Both the position numbers and the translations under genes were made by a program. Shown here piece by piece: positions 1 to 6,217 of a stretch of DNA of 6,217 nucleotides (position 1 is its first letter; each line of letters starts with the position of its first letter). The notes beneath the pieces were generated by a model. The model ran no database searches. It saw only the letters and a program-made list of their open reading frames with translations, and had not been told where the DNA came from. This stretch comes from Saprospirales bacterium (GTDB taxonomy: Bacteria; Bacteroidota; Bacteroidia; Chitinophagales; Saprospiraceae), in assembly GCA_024642645.1 (NCBI GenBank), contig JAHEAS010000224.1, positions 1 to 6,217 of the forward strand, read 5' to 3'.

Positions 1-280
1 CATACAAATCCTTGAAAATGAAATAGATGAGATGGAATCGGGGCTGTCTCCACTTAAAAATTTCATTCTGCCCGGAGGTCACCCAACGGTCTCATATTGC
101 CATGTTGCACGCTGTGTTTGCCGCCGAGCCGAGCGGTTGGTGGTTGCTCTGAATATGGAAGATTCCGTTTCTCCCGAAGTTTTGAAATACTTGAACCGAC
201 TTTCCGATTATCTTTTTGTGCTGGCAAGAAAATTGGGCCATGACCTTGGGGCAAAAGAAGTAGTTTGGAAGGGAAAATAG
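1..280 (+). CDS. PduO-type ATP:cob(I)alamin adenosyltransferase, 3' part
   Basis: This is the C-terminal half (about 92 residues, reading frame from base 2, stop TAG at 278-280) of a corrinoid adenosyltransferase; the 5' part lies outside the window. The family transfers the adenosyl group of ATP to cob(I)alamin in the cytoplasm, making coenzyme B12 for enzymes such as methylmalonyl-CoA mutase. Visible family marks are an ILPGG turn followed by the basic helix RCVCRRAER (bases 110-136), whose Arg and Glu residues line the ATP site in this family, and then YLNRLSDYLFVLAR, whose Asp-Tyr-Leu-Phe segment contacts the corrinoid. The PduO/MMAB type is usually about 180-200 residues, so roughly half is present. 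The protein ends normally shortly after the last helix, so it is cut only by the window edge. No clear terminator separates it from pyrG 135 bp downstream. Family assignment is firm. Whether the gene serves B12 salvage or de novo synthesis cannot be told from here. Confidence 0.9.
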   Translation, partial: IQILENEIDEMESGLSPLKNFILPGGHPTVSYCHVARCVCRRAERLVVALNMEDSVSPEVLKYLNRLSDYLFVLARKLGHDLGAKEVVWKGK

Positions 281-334
281 GGGGCAGGATAAAAATCATT
301 TCGCCAAATCAGGTGCTTCACTGGCTTAAATTTC

Positions 335-342
335 TACCTTTA
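335..342 (+). promoter_or_regulatory. Possible Bacteroidota -7 element upstream of pyrG
   Basis: TACCTTTA matches the Bacteroidota primary-sigma -7 consensus TAnnTTTG at all but the last base, and it lies about 75 bp before the pyrG start. No convincing TTTG/TTG -33 box is seen 17-23 bp upstream, so the call rests on the -7 match and on its place in the gap after the adenosyltransferase gene. pyrG could equally be transcribed by read-through from upstream. Confidence 0.3.
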
Positions 343-415
343 CGTCCCGTAACGAGGTGATTGAATTGCCATCGGGCGAATCCTTCATTTATCACTCATT
401 CTTCATTCTTTTTCA

Positions 416-2017
416 ATGGCTAAGTACATTTTTGTTACGGGAGGTGTTACTTCCTCTTTGGGTAAAGGCATTATTTCAGCTTCACTCGCCAAACTCCTTC
501 AGGCTAGAGGCTTCAGTGTCACCATCCAAAAATTTGACCCATATATTAATGTGGACCCCGGCACCCTCAACCCCTACGAACATGGGGAGTGCTATGTGAC
601 CGACGACGGTGCAGAGACCGACCTCGACCTTGGTCATTATGAACGATTCTTGAATACACCAACTTCCCAAGCAAATAACGTCACTACAGGGCGTATCTAT
701 CAGACTGTCATAAATAAAGAAAGGGCAGGTGATTACTTGGGTAAAACAGTACAGGTCATTCCTCATATTACTGACGAAATCAAGCGCAGGGCGCAATTGC
801 TTGGTGCAACAAACGAATTCGATATCGTTATTACAGAATTGGGCGGTACGGTTGGTGATATTGAATCGTTGCCTTATCTGGAGGCACTGCGCCAACTCCG
901 ATGGGAGCTTGGACGGGACAACTGCATGGTCATCCACCTTACGTTGATTCCATACCTCAATGCAGCCAAAGAACTTAAGACAAAACCAACTCAGCACTCC
1001 GTAAAAGAACTCCTGAGCGCAGGTATCCAACCCGATATTTTAGTCTGTCGCACAGAGCATTCCATCAATATGGATATCCGCCGCAAACTGGCACTTTTTT
1101 GCAACGTTGATATCGGCTCAGTGATTGAGGCAATCGATGCCGAAACGATTTACGATGTGCCGCTACTGATGGCCAAGGAAAAACTGGACACTACCGTAAT
1201 GCTAAAACTTAGGCTGCCTGACCGCAAAGAGCCAGACTTGGCGCCGTGGAAAGCATTTTTAGGCAGGTTAAAGAATCCTGTGCACGAAATTAGGATAGGT
1301 TTGATAGGGAAATACCATGAATTGCAGGATGCTTATAAGTCTATTTTCGAGGCGTTTATCCATGCTGGAGCAGTAAATGAATGTCGGGTGCATGTGGTGC
1401 CGATTCACTCAGAGTCACTTGTTGGTGAGTACAAAGATGTAACCAAGAAACTGGAAGACTTGAATGGAATTTTGGTTGCACCTGGTTTTGGTGAACGGGG
1501 AATTGAAGGTAAAATCAACGCCATACGATTTGCACGGGAACAGAAGATGCCATTTTTTGGAATCTGTTTGGGTATGCAATGTGCAGTGGTGGAATTTGCG
1601 AAAAACGTGCTAAACCTTCCAGGGGCTTCAAGTACAGAAGTGGATAAAAAAGCAGAAAATCCGGTAATAGACTTGATGCCTGAACAGAAAAAAATAACCA
1701 AAAAGGGTGGCACCATGAGGTTAGGTGCTTATGCATGTGACATCAAAAAAAGTTCCAATGCTTACAAAGCCTACCGGGCTCTCCACATCACGGAACGGCA
1801 CCGTCATCGGTACGAATTCAATAACGACTATTTACCCCAAATGGAAAAAGCGGGACTTTTGGCCACAGGTATCAACCAAGAAAACAACCTTGTTGAAATT
1901 GTTGAGTTAAAAGACCATCCTTGGTTCGTAGGGGTGCAGTACCATCCAGAACTTAAGAGTACTGTTGAATCCCCGCATCCGCTGTTTGTCGGCTTTGTGA
2001 AAGCCTGTTTGAAGTAG
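416..2017 (+). CDS. pyrG: CTP synthase (glutamine-hydrolysing)
   Basis: Cytoplasmic enzyme that converts UTP, ATP and glutamine to CTP, the last step of de novo pyrimidine nucleotide synthesis. The 533-residue product is full length for the family (about 530-550). The N-terminal amidoligase domain (about 1-270) begins MAKYIFVTGGV with the P-loop SSLGKG (K17). It carries the Mg-binding acidic residues D71 (in TDLDLGHYERF) and E141 (in ITELGGTVGDIES). The C-terminal class I glutamine amidotransferase domain (about 290-533) opens with IGLIGKYHELQDAYKS. It has the nucleophile C384 in GICLGMQ and the H510/E512 pair in QYHPE, so the catalytic triad is intact. ATG 416 is chosen because it gives the standard family N terminus. 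There is no Shine-Dalgarno sequence, only a pyrimidine-rich leader containing a TCATTCT repeat (about 396-410), as is usual for Bacteroidota. The gene is followed 48 bp later by a membrane glycosyltransferase gene. Nothing is missing or broken. Confidence 0.98.
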   Translation: MAKYIFVTGGVTSSLGKGIISASLAKLLQARGFSVTIQKFDPYINVDPGTLNPYEHGECYVTDDGAETDLDLGHYERFLNTPTSQANNVTTGRIYQTVINKERAGDYLGKTVQVIPHITDEIKRRAQLLGATNEFDIVITELGGTVGDIESLPYLEALRQLRWELGRDNCMVIHLTLIPYLNAAKELKTKPTQHSVKELLSAGIQPDILVCRTEHSINMDIRRKLALFCNVDIGSVIEAIDAETIYDVPLLMAKEKLDTTVMLKLRLPDRKEPDLAPWKAFLGRLKNPVHEIRIGLIGKYHELQDAYKSIFEAFIHAGAVNECRVHVVPIHSESLVGEYKDVTKKLEDLNGILVAPGFGERGIEGKINAIRFAREQKMPFFGICLGMQCAVVEFAKNVLNLPGASSTEVDKKAENPVIDLMPEQKKITKKGGTMRLGAYACDIKKSSNAYKAYRALHITERHRHRYEFNNDYLPQMEKAGLLATGINQENNLVEIVELKDHPWFVGVQYHPELKSTVESPHPLFVGFVKACLK

Positions 2018-2065
2018 GCAAAGACCTCACACAGCATTGATTCTAGCTTATTTCAGCTTGGCAGA

Positions 2066-3505
2066 ATGAAATGGCACCTCCTTTTTTATCCAATTCTCTT
2101 GATTGTCACACTTCTGGTGTGCAACAATCCATTTTTTTGGGACACCGTCCAGCTTGCTTCTAAACATGGACATTTCTTCTATGACACTAATTTTCAGTCA
2201 CTTATCCTGCCCGAAGAAATAGATAGTGGGCATCCCCCTTTGTTTGGAATGTACATCGCTATTATCTGGAAGGTTTTTGGGAAAACCCTTTGCGCCAGTC
2301 ACCTCTCCATGCTTCCGTTTATTTTTGGGATAGTCTATTTCCTGCATGCAATTGCAAGCCGATTGTTGGGGCAGCAATTGGCGATTTGGCTGATGTTGAT
2401 TTGCCTCGCCGACCCTGTGCTTGCTAGCCAAATGGTATTGGTCAGTCCTGATTTGGTATTGGTATGTTGTTTTTTGATGGCCCTTTGGGCAATTTGGGAT
2501 AACAGAATTATGTGGTTGGCATTGGCTGTAATTGGACTTGGGCTAATCAGTACCCGAGGAATGATGGTTGGGGTGGCATTGTACCTTTTCTCCATAATTG
2601 TGGCAACCGAAAAGATTAGTTTCAATCTTGTATCCCGAAAATTACTTCCCTTTCTGCCTGGAGGTGCGCTAGCAGCGAGCTACTTATTTTACCATTGGAT
2701 GGAAGCTGGATGGATTGGATACCACGAAGGCTCTTCTTGGGCGCCAAGTTTTCAAAAGGTTGATTTTAAGGGCTTTGTATTTAATATTGGCGTGATGGTT
2801 TGGCGGTTTTTAGATTTTGGAAGAGTTTCGGTTTGGCTCGCAATTTTTGCAATCGGTTTCTTATCATTAAAAAGGTCAAACTGGAAATTGCCTAAAATTG
2901 ACCGATTGAAAAGAGGATGGCAACTAATTTTCTTGTCAATATTGTTGTTCTTAGCTATCGCTCCTACGCAGTTATTTTACACTGGATTACTTGCTCATCG
3001 ATATTTCCTTCCTTTCTTTTTGTCGTTGAGTATTTCATTGCTCTATTTTCTTGGTGATAATAATTTATGGGTTCCCAAAAAAAGCGTAATGAACTTAGTT
3101 TTATCCTTGATTTTCATTGTCTCAGCAACTGGCAACTTCTGGATTTATCCTCAAAAAATTGCGATGGGGTGGGATAGTACTCTGGCACATCTTCCCTGGG
3201 ACAGTCTTCTTAATGAAACTGAAGACTACCTGAAGACCCAGAATATTTCACTGGAAATGGTCGGTACGGCTTTTCCTAATATTGGAAGTAGGGAAATTTA
3301 TGAACTCAATGGCGAAACAAAAGGCTTTGTCGAGAAAGACCTAGAGAACAATTGTTATTTGCTTTTCTCCAATATCATGAATGATTTTTCAGATTTGGAG
3401 ATTGATGAGCTGAATAGTAAATGGGAGAAAATTTTTGAACGTAAACGCGGTGGCGTAAAAATCATTTTGTACAAAAATCCAAAACGAAGTTTATGCGGAA
3501 ATTGA
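2066..3505 (+). CDS. Multi-pass GT-C-type (GT39/ArnT-like) glycosyltransferase
   Basis: Predicted integral inner-membrane protein of 479 residues with about ten hydrophobic segments (roughly 4-20, 58-72, 82-98, 102-120, 128-145, 148-180, 193-210, 254-268, 286-330 and 341-361). A more polar C-terminal tail (about 370-479) is probably extracytoplasmic. The first loop reads NPFFWD (D26), then FFYD (D40), then SGHPPLFG (H56-P58). This arrangement is typical of GT-C enzymes of the GT39/GT83 kind, which use a polyprenyl-phosphate-linked sugar donor and keep a catalytic Asp in the first outer loop. A later LAHRYFLPF segment (309-317) and the VSPDL motif (126-130) also fit. The acceptor and sugar cannot be inferred: lipid A, a protein and a glycan intermediate are all possible. 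The start at 2066 is the first ATG giving an N-terminal membrane helix. The 3' end overlaps the next gene by 13 nt, suggesting co-translation. The second half is visibly more AT-rich than pyrG. Fold class is fairly sure; precise function is unknown. Confidence 0.8.
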   Translation: MKWHLLFYPILLIVTLLVCNNPFFWDTVQLASKHGHFFYDTNFQSLILPEEIDSGHPPLFGMYIAIIWKVFGKTLCASHLSMLPFIFGIVYFLHAIASRLLGQQLAIWLMLICLADPVLASQMVLVSPDLVLVCCFLMALWAIWDNRIMWLALAVIGLGLISTRGMMVGVALYLFSIIVATEKISFNLVSRKLLPFLPGGALAASYLFYHWMEAGWIGYHEGSSWAPSFQKVDFKGFVFNIGVMVWRFLDFGRVSVWLAIFAIGFLSLKRSNWKLPKIDRLKRGWQLIFLSILLFLAIAPTQLFYTGLLAHRYFLPFFLSLSISLLYFLGDNNLWVPKKSVMNLVLSLIFIVSATGNFWIYPQKIAMGWDSTLAHLPWDSLLNETEDYLKTQNISLEMVGTAFPNIGSREIYELNGETKGFVEKDLENNCYLLFSNIMNDFSDLEIDELNSKWEKIFERKRGGVKIILYKNPKRSLCGN

Positions 3506-4038
3506 GAATGGATGAACTAGATAGGGTTTCACCTGATGAATTTCGGGAACAAACAAAAATGCCTATAACGCTGGTTTTAGATGATATTAGGTCGGCGCTA
3601 AATGTTGGCTCGGCCTTTCGCACTGCTGACGCTTTTGCGCTAGAGAAAATTTATCTTTGTGGAATTACCGCCACTCCTCCGCACAGGGAAATTCTTAAAA
3701 CTGCTCTAGGAGCTACCGAAACCGTTGTTTGGGAATTTGCCGAGAAAGCATCTGATGCAGTTTTGGCCTTGAAAAAAGAGGGGTACGATGTGTGTGCCAT
3801 TGAACAAGTGGAAACTAGCTCAGGGCTGCAGGAATTTACTCCTAATCCAAATAAGAAAATTGCCATAGTGTTTGGCAATGAAGTCAATGGAGTGAATGAA
3901 AAAACCCTTTCTGTTTGTGAATTTTTCCTAGAAATTCCGCAATTTGGCACCAAACACTCCTTGAACGTAGCTGTTTGTATTGGAATAGTGGTCTGGGAAC
4001 TTGTCAAAAAATTGATGTATTCACAAAAACAAAATTGA
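3493..4038 (+). CDS. SpoU (TrmH-like) family RNA 2'-O-methyltransferase
   Basis: A 181-residue SPOUT-class enzyme expected to methylate a ribose 2'-OH in tRNA or rRNA using S-adenosylmethionine, working as a knotted dimer in the cytoplasm. All three SpoU motifs are present: motif 1 LDDIRSALNVGSAFRTADAF (29-48, with N37 and R43), motif 2 IAIVFGNEVNGV (123-134, with E130), and motif 3 IPQFGTKHSLNVAV (148-161, with S156 and N158). The short length and lack of an N-terminal RNA-binding extension match the minimal TrmH/TrmL-like subgroup; the target nucleotide cannot be read from the sequence. ATG 3493 overlaps the preceding gene by 13 nt. A second in-frame ATG at 3508 lies just after that gene's stop. 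The upstream start is preferred because related Bacteroidota proteins, as I recall them, begin MRKL followed by an acidic ELxRxS stretch, as here. An EVE-domain gene follows 6 nt downstream. Confidence 0.9.
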   Translation: MRKLRMDELDRVSPDEFREQTKMPITLVLDDIRSALNVGSAFRTADAFALEKIYLCGITATPPHREILKTALGATETVVWEFAEKASDAVLALKKEGYDVCAIEQVETSSGLQEFTPNPNKKIAIVFGNEVNGVNEKTLSVCEFFLEIPQFGTKHSLNVAVCIGIVVWELVKKLMYSQKQN

Positions 4039-4044
4039 ATAGAA

Positions 4045-4458
4045 ATGAACTATTGGTTGATTAAATCCGAACCTGGAGAATACAGCTTTGACGACCTAAC
4101 TAAAGATGGTACAACTGTTTGGAGCGGCGTCAGAAACTATGCTGCTCGAAACAATCTTCGTGCAATGAAAAATGGAGAGCTTGTATTGTTTTATCACAGT
4201 GTAGATGATAGAGAAGTAGTGGGAATTTGCAAAGTGTCTAAAGAATTCTATCCAGACCCAACTGCTGAAAGCGGAGACTGGTCGGCAATAGATGTTGTTC
4301 CGGTTCTTAAGCTAAACAATACCGTTCATCTTTCTCAAATCAAAAAAACGGACATGTTACAGAACATTGCATTAGTAAGGATTGGACGCTTGTCAGTGAT
4401 GCCATTAGAAAAATCTGAGTTTGAAAAAATTCTCTTAATGGCAAATACAACAATTTGA
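4045..4458 (+). CDS. EVE domain protein
   Basis: A 137-residue protein that is a single EVE domain, a PUA-like fold related to YTH domains and to human thymocyte nuclear protein 1. Family members bind modified bases in DNA or RNA in an aromatic pocket. Recognisable signatures are the start NYWLIKSEPGEYSFDDL (2-18), then VWSGVRNYAARNNLRAMKNG (25-44), the strand ELVLFYHS (45-52), and VGICKVSKEFYPDPTA after it. The length is normal for stand-alone EVE proteins (about 135-160). The start is 6 nt after the SpoU methylase stop, so the two are almost certainly cotranscribed. This pairing is compatible with a role in reading RNA modification, but such proteins have also been linked to modified DNA and restriction. 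Domain identity is strong; the ligand is unknown. Confidence 0.92.
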   Translation: MNYWLIKSEPGEYSFDDLTKDGTTVWSGVRNYAARNNLRAMKNGELVLFYHSVDDREVVGICKVSKEFYPDPTAESGDWSAIDVVPVLKLNNTVHLSQIKKTDMLQNIALVRIGRLSVMPLEKSEFEKILLMANTTI

Positions 4459-4999
4459 ATGCGTTACTTATTCTTTGGAGTCCGTCTTTAATGACAATGT
4501 TTGGAGATTGTGACGATTAATTTTTACGATTAAATTTATTAGGTGGGAGTTTTTGCAATAAAAATTCTTCTTTTTTCACTTTTTGTGACTTCAGGGTCAG
4601 TAGATAAATAACAATAACTACTACCATTAATGCCAAGTCTAGTACGCTATTGCTAATTTCTCTCGTAAAATGTTTAGGTATTGGTTTTAAGTTTTGTGAC
4701 ACCTTTTTCTTAGCAACAAGTTTTTTTTTTCAATTTATCCCATTATCTTTGAGACCGAATTTTTGATGTTATGCTGAATTAGCTGAAATTTTCTCCCCCT
4801 TACTTTTCCCTTAACCGATTTTGTTGGATATTAATCCAATATCTGAGCAATTCTCCTCTCAATTCCTCATTAGGACTATTTTATTTCTTAATACCTAGAG
4901 GAAGCTTGTCTCAATTCTCCCTTGGTCAATTTTATTTTGTTTTTCAATTAAGTTAAGGTTTTTCATCTTACAATTTTTGCAACCAAAACAAACACAAAC
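4459..4999. other. AT-rich intergenic region between two transcription units
   Basis: These 541 bp carry no recognisable gene. A direct repeat ACGATTAA occurs at 4513-4520 and 4526-4533, and TTTGGAG occurs at 4474-4480 and 4500-4506. There is a T10 run at 4721-4730, an overlapping inverted repeat at 4824-4843, and three CAATTC-plus-pyrimidine boxes at 4848, 4860 and 4912. The last 20 bp before the receiver gene are A/C-rich (CAACCAAAACAAACACAAAC), a typical Bacteroidota untranslated leader. A weak -7-like AATTTTTG (4972-4979) precedes it. No strong GC stem followed by a T run, as expected of an intrinsic terminator for the upstream unit, was found. A 61-codon minus-strand frame with a GTG start (4517-4702) encodes one hydrophobic stretch but is not convincing as a gene. 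Confidence 0.6.
4824..4843. repeat. Overlapping inverted repeats upstream of receiver gene
   Basis: TTGGAT-ATTA-ATCCAA (4824-4839) is a perfect 6-bp inverted repeat with a 4-nt spacer. A second one, GATATT-AATCC-AATATC (4827-4843), is shifted to the right within the same 20 bp. It lies about 160 bp before the receiver gene and has no T run behind it, so it reads better as a possible protein-binding site than as a terminator. In AT-rich DNA such repeats also arise by chance. Confidence 0.35.
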
Positions 5000-5398
5000 A
5001 TGAACAGCACTAGAAAAAGGATCCTAATTATTGAGGACCACGAAAGCATTCGATTACTATTGGGAACAATGTTGAGCAAATCCTACGATGTCATCACAAC
5101 GAAAGATGGACTCGAAGGAATGGCTTGGCTTGTAAAAGGCAATCTTCCAGATCTTATCCTGCTCGATATGAGCATGCCACGACTCAGTGGCGATGAATTC
5201 CTTAGAAACATCCGACAAAGTGGCTTTTTTCGTGACATTCCTGTGATTGTTGTTTCCGGCAACGACGGTGAAGATGATGTTAAAAACTGCCTCCGTTGGG
5301 GTGTCGATGACTACCTGACCAAGCCATTCAACCCAATTTCACTAAAAAAACGGATTGAAAACGTTCTATACGAGTCTGAAGCATTAGTATTCAACTGA
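5000..5398 (+). CDS. Stand-alone receiver-domain response regulator
   Basis: A 132-residue protein consisting of one CheY-like receiver domain with no output domain. It would be phosphorylated in the cytoplasm by a histidine kinase that is not in this window and would act by protein-protein contact. All active-site residues are present: the acidic pair E12-D13 (in ILIIEDHES), the phosphoacceptor D56 (in LILLDMSMP), S86 (in VIVVSGND) and K108 (in YLTKPF). The length is that of a single-domain regulator, with about six residues before the first strand and a short tail after the last helix. ATG 5000 follows an A/C-rich leader and gives the normal domain start. The next gene, 71 bp downstream, encodes a degenerate receiver fused to a sugar-phosphate transferase, so this protein may regulate polysaccharide initiation. 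That link is inferred from position only. Confidence 0.93.
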   Translation: MNSTRKRILIIEDHESIRLLLGTMLSKSYDVITTKDGLEGMAWLVKGNLPDLILLDMSMPRLSGDEFLRNIRQSGFFRDIPVIVVSGNDGEDDVKNCLRWGVDDYLTKPFNPISLKKRIENVLYESEALVFN

Positions 5399-5402
5399 TA
5401 TT

Positions 5403-5411
5403 CCCCCCCCC
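5403..5411. repeat. C9 homopolymer between receiver and transferase genes
   Basis: A run of nine C's starts 5 bp after the receiver stop codon and 58 bp before the next start codon. It stands out in an otherwise AT-rich gap. Long C/G runs can change length by replication slippage and, in promoter or leader regions, can alter expression. No switching is shown by this single sequence. Confidence 0.9.
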
Positions 5412-5469
5412 AATTTAATTAAGTGAGACAAAAGGTTTTTAACCCTGGTAACAAATTAAAATCGGCATT

Positions 5470-6217
5470 ATGAACTCAAATTTACCTTTGCAAGACTTGG
5501 ATTCTGCTTTGGATGAAATTGTTGTCCTTGGCTTTGATGGTTCTTTTAACGAGTGTCTTATCAATACATCTGGCATTAATAATGGCTTTAAAATTCGAGA
5601 ATTCGAAAATTCATTCCTTGCCTTCCAATGGCTGCACAATGCGGTCGCTACCCAACACAACCACGATTTACCCAAAGCGATTGTTTGTGAATTCGGTTCA
5701 CTTGAGGAAGAAAATTTCCTCTTACTCCAAAACGTAAAAGAACATTCCCAGCTAAAGTACATCCCGCTAATTGCCATGAACCGTGATGGGCTCAACCATA
5801 AATTAGAGGCACTTAAATTAGGGTTTGATGACTACTACGATGTTCCGGTGCATTGGCAAGTATTGCGGGATAGGGTTGACTTTTTGACCCAATTTTTAAG
5901 AGATTTCGATACAGTATCCCTTGACGAGTCTGAACAGGTAGGCGTTCGTATCTCATTTGCCAAACGGCTGTTTGACATTGTGTTTTCTTTGGTTGCGATT
6001 CTGGCATTGAGCCCTATCCTTATTTTTGTGGCATTGGCCATAAAACTTGAGTCTAGAGGGCCTGTTATTTATCGTTCAAGACGGGTTGGGACTGGTTACC
6101 AAGTTTTTGATTTCTTGAAATTCCGTTCTATGTATCAAGATGCTGACCAACGACTGAATGATTTGCAACACCTGAACCAGTATTCTGCTAAAGAAAATAT
6201 CGCTCTTTTTACCAAAA
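5470..6217 (+). CDS. Pseudo-receiver/polyprenyl sugar-phosphate transferase fusion, 5' part
   Basis: An open frame of 249 codons that runs off the right edge. Residues about 17-142 look like a CheY-type receiver, sharing with the upstream protein the pattern L..G.DDY followed by P (about 115-126). The key positions are changed: the acidic pair is replaced (LGFDG, 20-24), the phospho-Asp position is Glu (E74 in AIVCEFGS), the Thr/Ser position is Asn (N104), and the Lys is Val (V125). It is thus probably not phosphorylated. From about 164 it enters the bacterial sugar transferase family: KRLFDIVF, a hydrophobic re-entrant helix with a Ser-Pro break (S181-P182), AIKLESRGPVIY, then RRVGTGYQVFDFLKFRSM (204-221). 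This family transfers a sugar-1-phosphate from a nucleotide sugar to undecaprenyl phosphate, starting exopolysaccharide or O-antigen units. The catalytic Asp-Glu pair is expected beyond the window. ATG 5470 is the first ATG after an in-frame stop at 5449. Likely cotranscribed with the receiver gene. Confidence 0.88.
   Translation, partial: MNSNLPLQDLDSALDEIVVLGFDGSFNECLINTSGINNGFKIREFENSFLAFQWLHNAVATQHNHDLPKAIVCEFGSLEEENFLLLQNVKEHSQLKYIPLIAMNRDGLNHKLEALKLGFDDYYDVPVHWQVLRDRVDFLTQFLRDFDTVSLDESEQVGVRISFAKRLFDIVFSLVAILALSPILIFVALAIKLESRGPVIYRSRRVGTGYQVFDFLKFRSMYQDADQRLNDLQHLNQYSAKENIALFTK

Noticed and set aside
482..1030. Long minus-strand frame (182 codons) inside pyrG
   Set aside because: It is wholly antisense to a clearly coding, conserved CTP synthase and its translation resembles no family I know.
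3651..4007. Minus-strand frame of 118 codons opposite the SpoU methylase
   Set aside because: Shadow of a well-supported gene containing all three SpoU motifs on the + strand.
4459..4491. Ten-codon frame starting directly after the EVE gene stop
   Set aside because: Too short to support, and its abutting ATG is explained by chance sequence after the TGA.
4494..4511. ACAAT/ATTGT hairpin as terminator of the EVE unit
   Set aside because: Only a 5-bp AT-rich stem with an 8-nt loop and no T run directly after it.
5434..5444. GGTT-TTT-AACC mini-hairpin between the receiver and transferase genes
   Set aside because: A 4-bp stem is too weak for a terminator and no T run follows.
5439..5795. Minus-strand frame of 118 codons opposite the pseudo-receiver
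   Set aside because: The + strand frame continues through it into an unmistakable sugar transferase domain, so this is an antisense shadow.

Overview
The window looks like chromosomal DNA of a member of the Bacteroidota, probably near the Cytophagales or a related environmental lineage. The reasons are: gene starts lack Shine-Dalgarno sequences and sit behind A- or T-rich leaders; a TAnnTTTG-like -7 element lies upstream of pyrG; and several proteins resemble Bacteroidota family members (the MRKL... SpoU methylase, the CTP synthase, the PduO-type adenosyltransferase). The lineage is an inference from recognised protein style, not from a search.

Layout, all genes on the + strand. Positions 1-280 hold the 3' half of an ATP:cob(I)alamin adenosyltransferase. 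After a 135-bp gap comes a complete pyrG (416-2017, CTP synthase). It is followed 48 bp later by a multi-pass GT-C-type membrane glycosyltransferase (2066-3505). The stop of that gene overlaps by 13 nt the start of a SpoU-family RNA methyltransferase (3493-4038), and an EVE-domain protein follows 6 nt later (4045-4458). The last three are tightly packed and may be one transcript, possibly reading on from pyrG.

A 541-bp AT-rich non-coding stretch (4459-4999) then separates this housekeeping block from a second unit. The second unit is a stand-alone, apparently phosphorylatable receiver protein (5000-5398), a 71-bp gap containing a run of nine C's, and a gene that leaves the window (5470 onward). 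That last gene encodes a receiver-like domain that has lost its phosphorylation residues, fused to a polyprenyl-phosphate sugar-phosphate transferase, the enzyme type that starts exopolysaccharide or O-antigen repeat-unit synthesis.

The most interesting part is this last unit: an intact receiver next to a pseudo-receiver fused to a surface-polysaccharide initiating enzyme. It suggests signal-dependent, protein-level control of glycan initiation. The rest is mostly ordinary housekeeping content: cofactor activation, pyrimidine nucleotide synthesis, RNA modification and a glycosyltransferase of unknown specificity.
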